From NCBI GenBank assembly GCA_902497145.1, contig CABVDR010000018.1, positions 1-39,719 on the forward strand: a DNA stretch of 39,719 bases. Reading direction: 5' to 3'. Below, piece after piece: positions 8,404-16,035 of the stretch. Source of the stretch: an uncultured Oscillospiraceae bacterium (lineage in GTDB: Bacteria > Bacillota > Clostridia > Oscillospirales > Oscillospiraceae). Below the pieces are notes generated by a model. The model saw only the letters and a program-made list of their open reading frames with translations, did not search any database and was not told the DNA's origin. Numbering within the stretch: position 1 is the stretch's first letter; every line of letters begins with the position of its first letter. The translations under genes were made by a program, and so were the position numbers.

Positions 8404-8444
8404 CCTCTTTGTCCCCGGAAAATCCAGCGAAAGGATTGGTTTGT

Positions 8445-8984
8445 GTGACTTCCCTGCGCTCCGCTTTGGAGCAGCGCCTTTTAAAGGCTTTTTCTCCTCA
8501 TTATGATATTGATTCCATCGACGATGGTTCTTCCCTGAAAGCTGCCTGTGCCTTCCACTCCCGGGATTCTCAGTATGTGCTGAGCAAGAAGGTGGAGCTA
8601 TGGGCGGCGGAACACCATGAATACCTCTATCTTTTCTCCCTGCCCCGCCTGGACGAGGCGGCGGTGGAGGAGATCTGCCAAAAGACGCTGGAGCTGGGCG
8701 CCCCTCAGGTCAAGCCCCACGCCCAGCACATGTACACCTATCTCACTGCCGTGGTCCTGTGCGATCAGGCCGACGAGCAGGCTCTGCGTGTTCTGCAAAA
8801 AAAGAAGCACCGCAGAGAATTTAAGCTATCGCTCCATGGATGGATGGAGTTTCGCATAGCCGCGGTGGATCTGTCCACCGACGTCATCTCCACAAACCGG
8901 GCCGGTCGGGAATTTAAAAAATCCCTGCGTCCCTTTGTGGAGGCCGCAAAGAAATTCAATATAGGAGAGGAGAACCCCAAGTGA
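8445..8984 (+). CDS. Conserved hypothetical protein coupled to cstA
   Basis: A 179-residue soluble protein I cannot assign to a named family. It is charged, with a mixed alpha/beta look: helical DEAAVEEICQKTLELGA, then the strand-like TYLTAVVLCDQ, then a basic KKKHRREFK stretch. There is no signal peptide and no membrane segment. I chose GTG 8445 because AAGGA precedes it and because the frame upstream runs through the leader hairpin; a TTG at 8373 would extend it. Its last four bases overlap the GTG start of the CstA-family gene (GTGA), so the two are translationally coupled. A role in regulating or assembling the transporter is inference from that coupling only. Confidence 0.65.
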   Translation: MTSLRSALEQRLLKAFSPHYDIDSIDDGSSLKAACAFHSRDSQYVLSKKVELWAAEHHEYLYLFSLPRLDEAAVEEICQKTLELGAPQVKPHAQHMYTYLTAVVLCDQADEQALRVLQKKKHRREFKLSLHGWMEFRIAAVDLSTDVISTNRAGREFKKSLRPFVEAAKKFNIGEENPK

Positions 8985-10729
8985 ATGCAGTATTGATCCT
9001 TCTGGTCGGCTGCGCCATTCTGGTCGTAGGTTATATCTTCTACGGCGGCTGGCTGGCCAAGCAGTGGGGCGTGGATGACTCCCGCCCGACTCCTGCCCAT
9101 GAACTGGAAGACGGCATGGACTATGTTCCCGCCAAGGCTCCCGTTCTGATGGGTCACCACTTTTCCTCCATCGCCGGCGCCGGCCCCATCAACGGTCCTA
9201 TTCAGGCCGCGGTCTTCGGCTGGGTGCCTGTGGTGCTGTGGATCCTGATCGGCGGCATCTTCTTCGGCGCTGTCCACGATTATGGCGCCCTGTTTGCCTC
9301 CATTCGTCACAAGGGCCAGTCCATTGGTGAGGTCATCGCTCTGAACATCGGCGACCGCGCCAAGAAGCTGTTCCTGATTTTCTCTTACCTGACCCTGATC
9401 CTGGTGGTCGCCGCCTTTGCCTCCATCGTGGCCAGCACTTTCCAGGCCACCTATGTGGACGGTGTGGTGGATACCGCCGCTTCCGCCACTAACGCCTCCG
9501 TGGCTATGATCTCCCTGCTGTTCATCGTGATGGCCATTCTGTTCGGCTTCTTCGTGTACCGCAAGGGCGCTCCCCTGTCTGTGGCCACCATCGCTGGTGT
9601 CATCGGCATCGTGATCTGCCTGGTCATTGGCCTGAACTTCCACCCCATCTACCTGTCCAACACCGCTTGGATGTGGATCATCGGCGTGTACATCCTGGTG
9701 GCCTCTGTGGCTCCCGTGTGGATCCTGCTTCAGCCCCGTGACTACCTGAGCTCCTTCCTGCTGTATGCCATGATGGCCATCGCCGCGGTAGGCGTCATCG
9801 GCGCCGGCTTCACCGGGGCCGACCTGAACATGGAGATGCCCGCCTTCACCGGCTGGTACGACAACATCACCGTCAACGCCGCCACCGGCGAGCCCGCTTC
9901 CCTGGGCTATGTGTTCCCCGCCCTGTTCGTGACCATCGCCTGCGGCGCTATCTCCGGCTTCCACTCCCTGGTGGGTTCCGGTACCACCGCCAAGCAGCTG
10001 GACCACGAGCGCGATGCCAAGCCCATCGCTTACGGCGGCATGCTCATTGAGTGTGCTCTGGCTCTGGTTTCTCTGTGCGCTGTGGCCTTCATCTGGAACG
10101 ACTATATGGACGGCCTGCGCACTCCCACCAACGTGTTTGCCACTGGTATCTCCAAGATGGTGGCTACCATCCCCGGTCTGGCCGGTACCCAGGCTACCGT
10201 CAGCTCCCTGCTGGTGCTGACCGTGTCCGTGTTCTGCCTGACCTCTCTGGACACCGCCACCCGTCTGGCCCGCTACATGTTCCAGGAGTTCTGGCTCAAG
10301 CCCGGCGAGACCTATAAGGACGCCACCGGTGCCAAGGCCATCCTGTGCAACCCCTTCGTGGCCACCCTGATCACCGTGGTTCTGGGCATCGGCCTGGGCC
10401 TGGGCGGCTACTCCACCATCTGGCCTCTGTTCGGCGCTGCCAACCAGCTGCTGGCTGCTCTGGCTCTGCTGGCCGTGTGTGCCTGGCTGGGCAACATCGG
10501 CAAGAACAACAAGATGTTCTACATCCCCATGCTGTTCATGCTGATCGTCACCCTGACCTCCCTGGTTCAGACCGCTCTGGCCAAGTGGAATGCCATCTCC
10601 GCTGCCGGTGCTTCCACCGCTGCTGTGGTGCAGCTGGTGCTGGCTGTGGTGCTGTTCGTTCTGGCTATCGTACTGGCCATCGAGGCCTGCCAGACCATCT
10701 TCGGCGGTAAGAAGCCCGCTCAGAAGTAA
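8981..10729 (+). CDS. cstA: CstA family transporter (carbon starvation protein; pyruvate/peptide uptake family)
   Basis: A 582-residue integral membrane protein with about 15 hydrophobic segments. CstA hallmarks are clear: YIFYGGWLAKQWGVD and HELEDGMDYVPAKAPVLMGHHFSSIAGAGPI near the N-terminus, then GWVPVVLWILIGGIFFGAVHDYGALFASIRHKG. It belongs to the shorter Gram-positive type (E. coli CstA is about 700 residues). Members are proton-coupled importers of pyruvate or peptides used when preferred carbon runs out. The GTG start has GGAGAGG upstream and overlaps the preceding gene by 4 nt. A strong terminator follows. The codon use is strongly biased toward a few GC-ending codons, which suggests high expression. 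Confidence 0.92.
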   Translation: MNAVLILLVGCAILVVGYIFYGGWLAKQWGVDDSRPTPAHELEDGMDYVPAKAPVLMGHHFSSIAGAGPINGPIQAAVFGWVPVVLWILIGGIFFGAVHDYGALFASIRHKGQSIGEVIALNIGDRAKKLFLIFSYLTLILVVAAFASIVASTFQATYVDGVVDTAASATNASVAMISLLFIVMAILFGFFVYRKGAPLSVATIAGVIGIVICLVIGLNFHPIYLSNTAWMWIIGVYILVASVAPVWILLQPRDYLSSFLLYAMMAIAAVGVIGAGFTGADLNMEMPAFTGWYDNITVNAATGEPASLGYVFPALFVTIACGAISGFHSLVGSGTTAKQLDHERDAKPIAYGGMLIECALALVSLCAVAFIWNDYMDGLRTPTNVFATGISKMVATIPGLAGTQATVSSLLVLTVSVFCLTSLDTATRLARYMFQEFWLKPGETYKDATGAKAILCNPFVATLITVVLGIGLGLGGYSTIWPLFGAANQLLAALALLAVCAWLGNIGKNNKMFYIPMLFMLIVTLTSLVQTALAKWNAISAAGASTAAVVQLVLAVVLFVLAIVLAIEACQTIFGGKKPAQK

Positions 10730-10748
10730 TCCTACTTTCCATCCAGAC

Positions 10749-10778
10749 AAGAGGGCCCGGTATTTGCCGGGCCCTCTT
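10749..10778 (+). terminator. Terminator after cstA
   Basis: A 12-bp stem (10749-10760 with 10767-10778), 6-nt loop, followed by TCTTGTTT. Confidence 0.85.
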
Positions 10779-10780
10779 TC

Positions 10781-10809
10781 TTGTTTGCTGCGCCGTTTTG
10801 TGCTATGAT
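10781..10809 (+). promoter_or_regulatory. Sigma-A promoter of the two-gene membrane protein operon
   Basis: TTGTTT (10781-10786), 17-nt spacer, TATGAT (10804-10809) preceded by TGC. The predicted start near 10816 lies after the upstream in-frame ATG at 10811 and so supports the TTG start at 10841. Confidence 0.6.
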
Positions 10810-10840
10810 AATGCCTGTTGAAGGAAAGGAGGGAGAAGCT

Positions 10841-11518
10841 TTGGGTTCCTCCCGCCGTGTTTTGGCCCTGTTCCTGGTCATGGAGGCCGTTCTCTACGCC
10901 GCCTTCCTATGTTGGGATCTGACCATCGGAGGCCGTGGCTCCAACCCCATCAAGTTTGCCGGCATTTTGCTGTGTCTGGGCTATTCCCTCTACCTGGCGC
11001 GCCGGGGCGGCAGCCGCCTGGTGCCAGCTGCTCTAACTCTCACCGCCCTGGCTGATGTCTTTCTCCTTCTGCTGGACGCCCACTACGCCCTGGGCATCGC
11101 TTTGTTCTGTCTGGTGCAGGGGCTGTACTTGATTCGGATTTCTCGCTGCAACAGGGGCCGGATCCTATGGGGCCTGCGGGCAGCGCTGTTTCTCCTGTCC
11201 CTTCTCGTGCTGAAAGGTCTGGGTCTGCTGCTCCCCTTAAATGTTTTGGCTCTATTCTACTTCACCAATTTTTTGTGCAACGCTCTGGCCAGTCTGGGCT
11301 GCCCCGGGCAGGCCATGAAGCTGTTTTCTGTGGGTCTGTGGCTGTTTTTGTGCTGCGACCTGTGCGTGGGCCTGTTCCAGAGCCCGGAGCTGATCTCCCC
11401 TGCCGTGGGGGAGTTTGTCCGGATCGGGATGTGGCTCTTCTATCTGCCTGCTCAGGTGCTCATCGCTCTGTCAGGCGCAAACCATTCTTTGGGAGGTACC
11501 CCCTATGAAACCAAGTAA
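10841..11518 (+). CDS. Integral membrane protein, possibly YhhN-like
   Basis: A 225-residue protein with seven or eight hydrophobic helices spread along its length. The segments TLTALADVFLLLLDAHYALGI and ALFCLVQGLYLIRI have the look of the YhhN (lysoplasmalogenase-like) family, but I cannot confirm catalytic residues, so the function is uncertain. The start is TTG 10841, placed 8 nt after AAAGGAGGG; the ATG at 10811 lacks a ribosome site and precedes the likely transcription start. The last 14 nt overlap the next gene. Confidence 0.6.
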   Translation: MGSSRRVLALFLVMEAVLYAAFLCWDLTIGGRGSNPIKFAGILLCLGYSLYLARRGGSRLVPAALTLTALADVFLLLLDAHYALGIALFCLVQGLYLIRISRCNRGRILWGLRAALFLLSLLVLKGLGLLLPLNVLALFYFTNFLCNALASLGCPGQAMKLFSVGLWLFLCCDLCVGLFQSPELISPAVGEFVRIGMWLFYLPAQVLIALSGANHSLGGTPYETK

Positions 11519-12239
11519 GCTGCTCTCCCTTTTCACCGGTGTGTTCACTGCTCTGCTGGTGCTCACCGCCTCCATCGCTGTCCCCCTGCTGTGCCGTCCC
11601 TTTTACTACGCCCACATTGAGGCTCTGAATCTGGACGGCTACACCGGGCTGAGCATGGAGCAGATCAAGGAGGCGTTTAACCAGGTGATGGACTACTGCC
11701 TGGGGCTGCGGCCCGACTTTGCCGCCGGGGTGCTCCCCTTCTCCCAGTCCGGCGCCTCCCACTTTGCCGATGTGCGGGTGCTGTTTGTGCTGGACCTGGT
11801 GGTGGCGTTGGTCTCTTTGGCCGCCCTTCTGGTCCTGTTTGTCCTCAGCCGGAAACGTCGGCTCGCCCCCGCCCCCCTTCTGGGCCATGGCCCCGGCTTC
11901 TGGGCGGCCATTGGTCTGGGCGCCGTGTTCCTGGTGGTGGGTGCGGTAGCTGCCACCAACTTTGAGCGGGCCTTTGTGGTATTTCACTCCCTGTTTTTCC
12001 CGGGAAAAACCAACTGGCTCTTTGACTGGCGCACCGACCCGATTATCCTCCTGCTGCCCGAGACCTTCTTCCGCAACTGCGCCATTTTAATCCTGGCGCT
12101 GCTCATCTTCTGGTGCGTGGTGCTGATTGCAGCCGACCTGCTGGCTCAGCGCCGCCGCCGCAAGCAGGGGCCGCCCCCCTCCTCCCCCTGCTCTGGCTGT
12201 CCTGGGTCAGGCTGCTCCGGGTGCTCCGGCTGCCAGTAA
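11505..12239 (+). CDS. TIGR01906 / DUF1461 family integral membrane protein
   Basis: A 244-residue protein with four main membrane helices: residues 6-30, 90-115, 125-150 and 195-220. The arrangement fits the TIGR01906 (DUF1461) family: a first helix, then an extracytoplasmic loop with YTGLSMEQIKEAFNQVMDYC, then HFADVRVLF before helix two. The family function is unknown. The ATG has GGGAGG 8 nt upstream and lies inside the end of the previous gene, so they form one operon. The C-terminus is odd: PCSGCPGSGCSGCSGCQ, with five cysteines spaced by Gly/Ser, which is not part of the family core as I know it. Confidence 0.8.
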   Translation: MKPSKLLSLFTGVFTALLVLTASIAVPLLCRPFYYAHIEALNLDGYTGLSMEQIKEAFNQVMDYCLGLRPDFAAGVLPFSQSGASHFADVRVLFVLDLVVALVSLAALLVLFVLSRKRRLAPAPLLGHGPGFWAAIGLGAVFLVVGAVAATNFERAFVVFHSLFFPGKTNWLFDWRTDPIILLLPETFFRNCAILILALLIFWCVVLIAADLLAQRRRRKQGPPPSSPCSGCPGSGCSGCSGCQ

Positions 12240-12248
12240 AAAGGCAAC

Positions 12249-12284
12249 AAAAAATCCCGCTGTCTTGTGACAGCGGGATTTTTT
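12249..12284. terminator. Bidirectional terminator between DUF1461 gene and trxA
   Basis: A perfect 16-bp stem (12249-12264 with 12269-12284) with a TTGT loop and A/T runs on both sides. It serves both convergent operons. Confidence 0.88.
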
Positions 12285-12288
12285 CGTC

Positions 12289-12606
12289 TTACAGGTTCTG
12301 ATCCAGCACCTGGGTGAAGGCACCGGCGGGCATCACGCCCACCTTGCGGTCGATCTCCTTGCCGTTTTTGAAGAAGATCACGGTGGGGATGGACATGACG
12401 CCGTAGCGCATGGCCAGCTCGCCCTGCTCATCCACGTCCACCTTGCCGATCTCGGCCTTGCCCTCGTACTGATCGGCCAGCTGCTCGATCACGGGGCCCA
12501 GCATACGGCAGGGACCGCACCAGTTGGCCCAGAAGTCCACCATCATCAGCTTGCCCTCCTGGAGGCCCTTGTCAAAACTTTCCTTGTTGTAATGCTGCAG
12601 TGCCAT
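12289..12606 (-). CDS. trxA: Thioredoxin
   Basis: A 105-residue thioredoxin with the active site WCGPC (in DFWANWCGPCRMLGP), the cis-proline loop SIPTVIFF and a C-terminal GxxPxxxF-like segment. It reduces protein disulfides in the cytoplasm. The start is ATG 12606 with AAGGA 7 nt upstream; a TTG six bases earlier is less likely. It follows the reductase gene after 34 nt, so the operon order is reductase then thioredoxin. Confidence 0.95.
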   Translation of the reverse strand: MALQHYNKESFDKGLQEGKLMMVDFWANWCGPCRMLGPVIEQLADQYEGKAEIGKVDVDEQGELAMRYGVMSIPTVIFFKNGKEIDRKVGVMPAGAFTQVLDQNL

Positions 12607-12640
12607 ATTCAAATCCTTCTTTCTGATAAAATATATGAAC

Positions 12641-13495
12641 TTAGTTTGCCGCCCGCTTGTCCAGATATTCGCAGGCGGACAGGGCGGCGATCAGCCCCTC
12701 TCCCACTGCCTTGGAGACCTGCAAAGGGGCTCCTGTCACGTCCCCGGCGGCAAAGACGCCTGGCACGCTGGTGGCCATGGAGCGGTCCACCTGGATGGCC
12801 CCATTTTGGAAGGTGAGCCCGGGGAGCAGATCGCCGGGGGCCACCGCCTCCCGGAGAATGAACACGCCGTTCACCGGGATGTCCGCTCCATCCGCCTCCA
12901 AAGCAGTGACCGTCTGCTCGCCCTTCACGGCCAGCTTGGCCGCCTGGATAAAGGGGATTCCCTCGTCCAGTTCCTCCGGCCGCTTGGGGGCCACATAGAC
13001 CACCTGGCAGCCCAGGCTTTTGAGGTAAGCTGCCTCGTGGGGGGCGTCCTTGCTGCGGCCCACCACCGCCACCGGCTTATTGCGGTAAAGCATCCCGTCG
13101 CAGGTGGCACAGTAGCTCACGCCCCGCCCCAGGTAGGTCTCCTCCCCGGGGAACTTGGCCTGGCGCACCACGCCGGGGGCCAGAATCAGGGCGGAGCCCT
13201 GGTAGATCTGGCTTCCCACTGTCAGGTGGAAGCCCTCCCATTCCATAATGGAGAGCACCTTGCCGGTGACCATCTCGACCCCCATCTCCTGGGCGTGGCG
13301 CTGGAAGGCCTCCAGCATCTCCACCCCGGTCAGTCCCGGCATACCCAGGTAGTTGTCGATCCGCTCGGCCCTGGCCAGGGGACTGTCCTGCCAGCGGTTG
13401 CCGATGACCAGCACGCTTTTGTTCCGGCCCCGGGCGGTCACCGCCGCCGAGAGGCCCGCCGGGCCGCTGCCCAGCACCACAAGATCATATGTCAT
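12641..13495 (-). CDS. Thioredoxin reductase-like flavoprotein without canonical NADPH motifs
   Basis: A 284-residue flavoprotein. The FAD-binding motif GSGPAGLSAA is at residue 9. The redox-active dithiol is CATC (in SYCATCDG). The C-terminal FAD motif is FAAGDVTGAPLQVSKAVGEGL. In NADPH-dependent TrxB the second dinucleotide site carries GGGxSAxEEA and a following HRRxxxR. Here the matching places read VVGRSKDAPHEAAYL and VAPKRPEEL, so both NADPH signatures are missing. That resembles the ferredoxin/flavin-dependent thioredoxin reductases described in Clostridium. It is also short (TrxB is usually about 310). The ATG has AAAGGAGG 8 nt upstream. trxA lies just downstream, so thioredoxin is the expected partner; the electron donor is inferred. 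Confidence 0.85.
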   Translation of the reverse strand: MTYDLVVLGSGPAGLSAAVTARGRNKSVLVIGNRWQDSPLARAERIDNYLGMPGLTGVEMLEAFQRHAQEMGVEMVTGKVLSIMEWEGFHLTVGSQIYQGSALILAPGVVRQAKFPGEETYLGRGVSYCATCDGMLYRNKPVAVVGRSKDAPHEAAYLKSLGCQVVYVAPKRPEELDEGIPFIQAAKLAVKGEQTVTALEADGADIPVNGVFILREAVAPGDLLPGLTFQNGAIQVDRSMATSVPGVFAAGDVTGAPLQVSKAVGEGLIAALSACEYLDKRAAN

Positions 13496-13532
13496 AGTTC
13501 CGGCCTCCTTTGGCGGTTCTTTCTGGTTCTGT

Positions 13533-13545
13533 GGGTATGATACCC
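13533..13545. promoter_or_regulatory. Palindrome upstream of the trx operon (GGGTAT-G-ATACCC)
   Basis: A perfect 6-bp inverted repeat around one base, 38 nt upstream of the reductase ATG. It includes TATCAT on the minus strand, a possible -10. Possible operator. Confidence 0.35.
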
Positions 13546-13563
13546 CATTTTTCGTGGGTATAC

Positions 13564-13578
13564 TGTGACCAGGTCACA
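13564..13578. promoter_or_regulatory. Palindrome upstream of the trx operon (TGTGACC-A-GGTCACA)
   Basis: A perfect 7-bp inverted repeat around one base, overlapping the stop codon of the PNPOx-fold gene and about 70 nt upstream of the reductase ATG. The TGTGA/TCACA half-sites resemble Crp-Fnr family operators but with five instead of six bases between them. Confidence 0.4.
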
Positions 13579-14071
13579 AAGTGGAAGAATTTTTCTTCCG
13601 TACCAGCTCGATGGCCTCCTTGCCCGTCATGTGCTCCACGGTGAGCTCCACCATGGTCACGTTGGCAAACTGGGCGCGGATCTCCTCTTTCCGTCCTGCC
13701 TCCTGCTCCGGGGAGTATTTGGCGGCCAGGGCCTCCAGGGCCTGACGCTTTTCCCACGGGTCCTCCAGCTCCCGGGCTGTCCCAAACGCGATGACGCTGC
13801 GGAAGTAGGTGGTATACTCTTCGGGAACGATATCATCCCGGTCCACCACGCAGAAGGATACCTTAGGATACGCCCGAATGGCGTCCAGTTTGTGTCCGGT
13901 TTTGGCGCAGTGAAACCAGAGTTTCCCTTCTCCGTGGACATAGCTCAGGGGGACTGCGTAGGGATAGCCCTCATCCCCCAGCACCGCCAGCACCCCATGG
14001 GTTCCTCGCTCCAGCACCCGGCGGCATTCCTCGGGGGTAAGTTCCTGTGAAAAGCGACGCATTTGGCGCAT
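13574..14071 (-). CDS. Pyridoxamine 5'-phosphate oxidase-fold protein (NimA-like)
   Basis: A 165-residue flavin-binding split-barrel protein of the PNPOx-like / NimA group: GTHGVLAVLGDEGYPYAVPLSYVHGEGKLWFHCAKTGHKLDAI near the N-terminus, the typical start of this fold, then SFCVVD and YFRSVIAFGTA. Members bind FMN or heme and some reduce nitroimidazoles, but the substrate cannot be read from sequence. The ATG has AGGAGG 6 nt upstream. It lies upstream of the thioredoxin system on the same strand with a 78-nt gap. Confidence 0.8.
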   Translation of the reverse strand: MRQMRRFSQELTPEECRRVLERGTHGVLAVLGDEGYPYAVPLSYVHGEGKLWFHCAKTGHKLDAIRAYPKVSFCVVDRDDIVPEEYTTYFRSVIAFGTARELEDPWEKRQALEALAAKYSPEQEAGRKEEIRAQFANVTMVELTVEHMTGKEAIELVRKKNSSTL

Positions 14072-14117
14072 GATGCGCCTCCTCTCTGTGCCCTGGGCAC
14101 CTGAATTTTATCTAATG

Positions 14118-14146
14118 AGTATAACACATGCCGCTCTCCCCCGCAA
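14118..14146 (-). promoter_or_regulatory. Probable promoter of the PNPOx-fold gene
   Basis: Minus strand: TTGCGG (14141-14146), 17-nt spacer, TATACT (14118-14123). The -10 is good, the -35 poor. Confidence 0.45.
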
Positions 14147-14179
14147 GATAGGCCCAGAGTCGGAAAAACGGAAAAAGCC

Positions 14180-14208
14180 TTGCCAGACAACCGCCCCTGG
14201 TGTAGAAT
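14180..14208 (+). promoter_or_regulatory. Sigma-A promoter of glnS
   Basis: TTGCCA (14180-14185), 17-nt spacer, TAGAAT (14203-14208). Predicted start near 14215. The leader carries a 7-bp GC hairpin (14228-14234 with 14244-14250) just before the ribosome site. No T-box features are visible. Confidence 0.65.
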
Positions 14209-14271
14209 AATGAAGTTAAGATTCCCACGCGGGCCGCTTTGTTGCCCGCGAAAGAGACAGGAGGGTCAACC

Positions 14272-15978
14272 ATGGCTGATGACATCAAGACCGGCACCCC
14301 CGCCACCGAGGGTCCCGCCCCCAGCCAGAACTTTATTCATGAATTTATCGCGGAGGACATCGCTCCCGGCGGACAGTTTGCCGGGATGCAGGTCCACACC
14401 CGTTTTCCGCCCGAGCCCAACGGCTATCTGCACATCGGCCACTGCAAGGCGCTGATCATCGACTTCGGCTCTGCCGAAAAGTTCGGCGGTATCTGCAACC
14501 TGCGCATGGACGACACCAACCCCGCCAAAGAGGACACCGAGTTTGTGGATGCTATTCAAGAGGACATCCACTGGCTGGGCTTTGACTGGGGCGATCGGTT
14601 CTTCTACGGCAGCGACTACTTTGAAAAAACCTACGAGCTGGCCGTGGGCCTCATCAAGAAGGGTCTTGCCTACGTGTGCGAGCTGACCCCTGAGCAGTTC
14701 AAGGAGTACCGGGGCGACACCAACACTCCCGCCCGCTCCCCCTGGCGTGACCGCCCCATCGAGGAGAGCCTGGACCTGTTTGAGCGGATGAAGAACGGGG
14801 AGTTCCCTGAGGGCAAGTACACTCTGCGGGCCAAGATCGACCTGGAGAGCGGCAACTTCAACATGCGCGACCCGGTGCTCTACCGCATCCGCTACATTGA
14901 GCATCACCGTCAGGGTACCAAGTGGTGCATCTTCCCCATGTACGACTTCGCCCACCCCATTCAGGACGCTCTGGAGGGCATCACCCACTCCCTGTGCTCC
15001 CTGGAGTATGAGGACCATCGTCCCCTCTACAACTGGGTCATTGAGCACACCGACGTGCCCTCCCATCCCCGGCAGATCGAGTTTGCCCGCCTGAACATCG
15101 ACCACACCGTCATGAGCAAGCGGAAACTGCGCAAGCTGGTGGAGGACAATTATGTGTCCGGCTGGGACGATCCCCGTATGCCCACCCTGTGCGGCCTGCG
15201 CCGCCGGGGCTACACCCCCGCCTCCATCCGCAACTTCTGCGACCGCATCGGCGTGGCCAAGAACACCTCTGTGGTGGAGTACGGCTTCCTGGAGCACTGC
15301 CTGCGGGAGGACCTCAATGAGCACGCCCAGCGGGCCATGGCGGTGCTGCGCCCCATCAAGCTGACCATCACCAATTACCCCGAGGGCCAGAGCGAGACCT
15401 TTGAGGTGGAAAACAACCCCAACGATCCCGACGCCGGCACCCGCCCGGTGACCTTCTCCCGGGACCTGTATGTGGAGGCCGACGACTTCCTGGAGACCCC
15501 CATCCCCAAATATAAGCGTCTGTATCCCGACGGCCCCGAGTGCCGCCTGAAGGGCGCCTACCTCATCAAGTGCACCGGCTGCGTCAAGGACGAGCAGGGC
15601 AATGTGGTGGAAATCCTGGCCACCTATGACCCCGACTCCAAGGGCGGCAACCCTGCCGACGGCCGGAAGGTGAAGGGCGCCACCATCCACTGGGTGGACG
15701 CTCACACCGCCGTGGACGCCGAGGTGCGCCTGTACGACAACCTGTTTGCCGACGAGGCCCCCGACGCCGGCGACAAGAACTTCCTGGACTGCCTGAATCC
15801 CAAGTCCCTGGAGGTGCTGAAGGGCTGCAAGCTGGAGGCCGGTCTGGCCAACGCCCAGCCCAGCGACCGCTTCCAGTTCCTGCGTCTTGGCTACTTCTGC
15901 GCCGACAGCAAGGACAGCAAGCCTGGCGCTCTGGTGTTCAACCGGGCCGTCAGCCTGAAGGACGGCTTTAAAAAGTAA
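14272..15978 (+). CDS. glnS: Glutaminyl-tRNA synthetase
   Basis: A 568-residue class I synthetase. It carries FPPEPNGYLHIGHCKA (HIGH motif, residue about 45), NLRMDDTNPAKED, the RSPWRDRPIEESL and RAKID segments, and VMSKRKL (KMSKS motif, residue about 285). The C-terminal beta-barrel anticodon-binding domain occupies residues 350-568. The combination separates GlnRS from GluRS, and the length is close to E. coli GlnRS (554). It charges tRNA(Gln) directly with glutamine. Many Firmicutes lack this enzyme and use GluRS plus the GatCAB amidotransferase. ATG 14272 has AGGAGG upstream. It is a single-gene unit between its own promoter and a strong terminator. Confidence 0.95.
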   Translation: MADDIKTGTPATEGPAPSQNFIHEFIAEDIAPGGQFAGMQVHTRFPPEPNGYLHIGHCKALIIDFGSAEKFGGICNLRMDDTNPAKEDTEFVDAIQEDIHWLGFDWGDRFFYGSDYFEKTYELAVGLIKKGLAYVCELTPEQFKEYRGDTNTPARSPWRDRPIEESLDLFERMKNGEFPEGKYTLRAKIDLESGNFNMRDPVLYRIRYIEHHRQGTKWCIFPMYDFAHPIQDALEGITHSLCSLEYEDHRPLYNWVIEHTDVPSHPRQIEFARLNIDHTVMSKRKLRKLVEDNYVSGWDDPRMPTLCGLRRRGYTPASIRNFCDRIGVAKNTSVVEYGFLEHCLREDLNEHAQRAMAVLRPIKLTITNYPEGQSETFEVENNPNDPDAGTRPVTFSRDLYVEADDFLETPIPKYKRLYPDGPECRLKGAYLIKCTGCVKDEQGNVVEILATYDPDSKGGNPADGRKVKGATIHWVDAHTAVDAEVRLYDNLFADEAPDAGDKNFLDCLNPKSLEVLKGCKLEAGLANAQPSDRFQFLRLGYFCADSKDSKPGALVFNRAVSLKDGFKK

Positions 15979-15989
15979 GCATACAACAT

Positions 15990-16027
15990 AACGGCCCTGC
16001 GCACCTGGAAAGGTGCGCAGGGCCGTT
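15990..16027. terminator. Bidirectional terminator, glnS / anti-sigma gene
   Basis: A perfect 16-bp stem (15990-16005 with 16012-16027), 6-nt loop, followed on the plus strand by CTTTCTTTTT. Confidence 0.85.
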
Positions 16028-16035
16028 CTTTCTTT

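Larger units (their letters stand above)
7962..8444. other. Divergent intergenic region, sulfatase / cstA operon
   Basis: 483 bp between divergent genes. It holds the sulfatase promoter (8061-8089, minus), an AT-rich middle without visible features, the cstA-operon promoter (8273-8301, plus) and a leader of about 137 nt with a terminator-like hairpin (8380-8403). Confidence 0.6.

Noticed and set aside
8373..8444. TTG start at 8373 for the gene upstream of cstA
   Set aside because: It would translate through the leader hairpin and lacks a ribosome site. GTG 8445 has AAGGA.
8765..10750. Long minus-strand open frame (661 codons) opposite cstA
   Set aside because: Gly/His/Gln-rich antisense artefact of the strongly biased cstA codon use.
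14210..14271. T-box riboswitch before glnS
   Set aside because: The leader is only about 57 nt and has one small hairpin; no T-box sequence or antiterminator.
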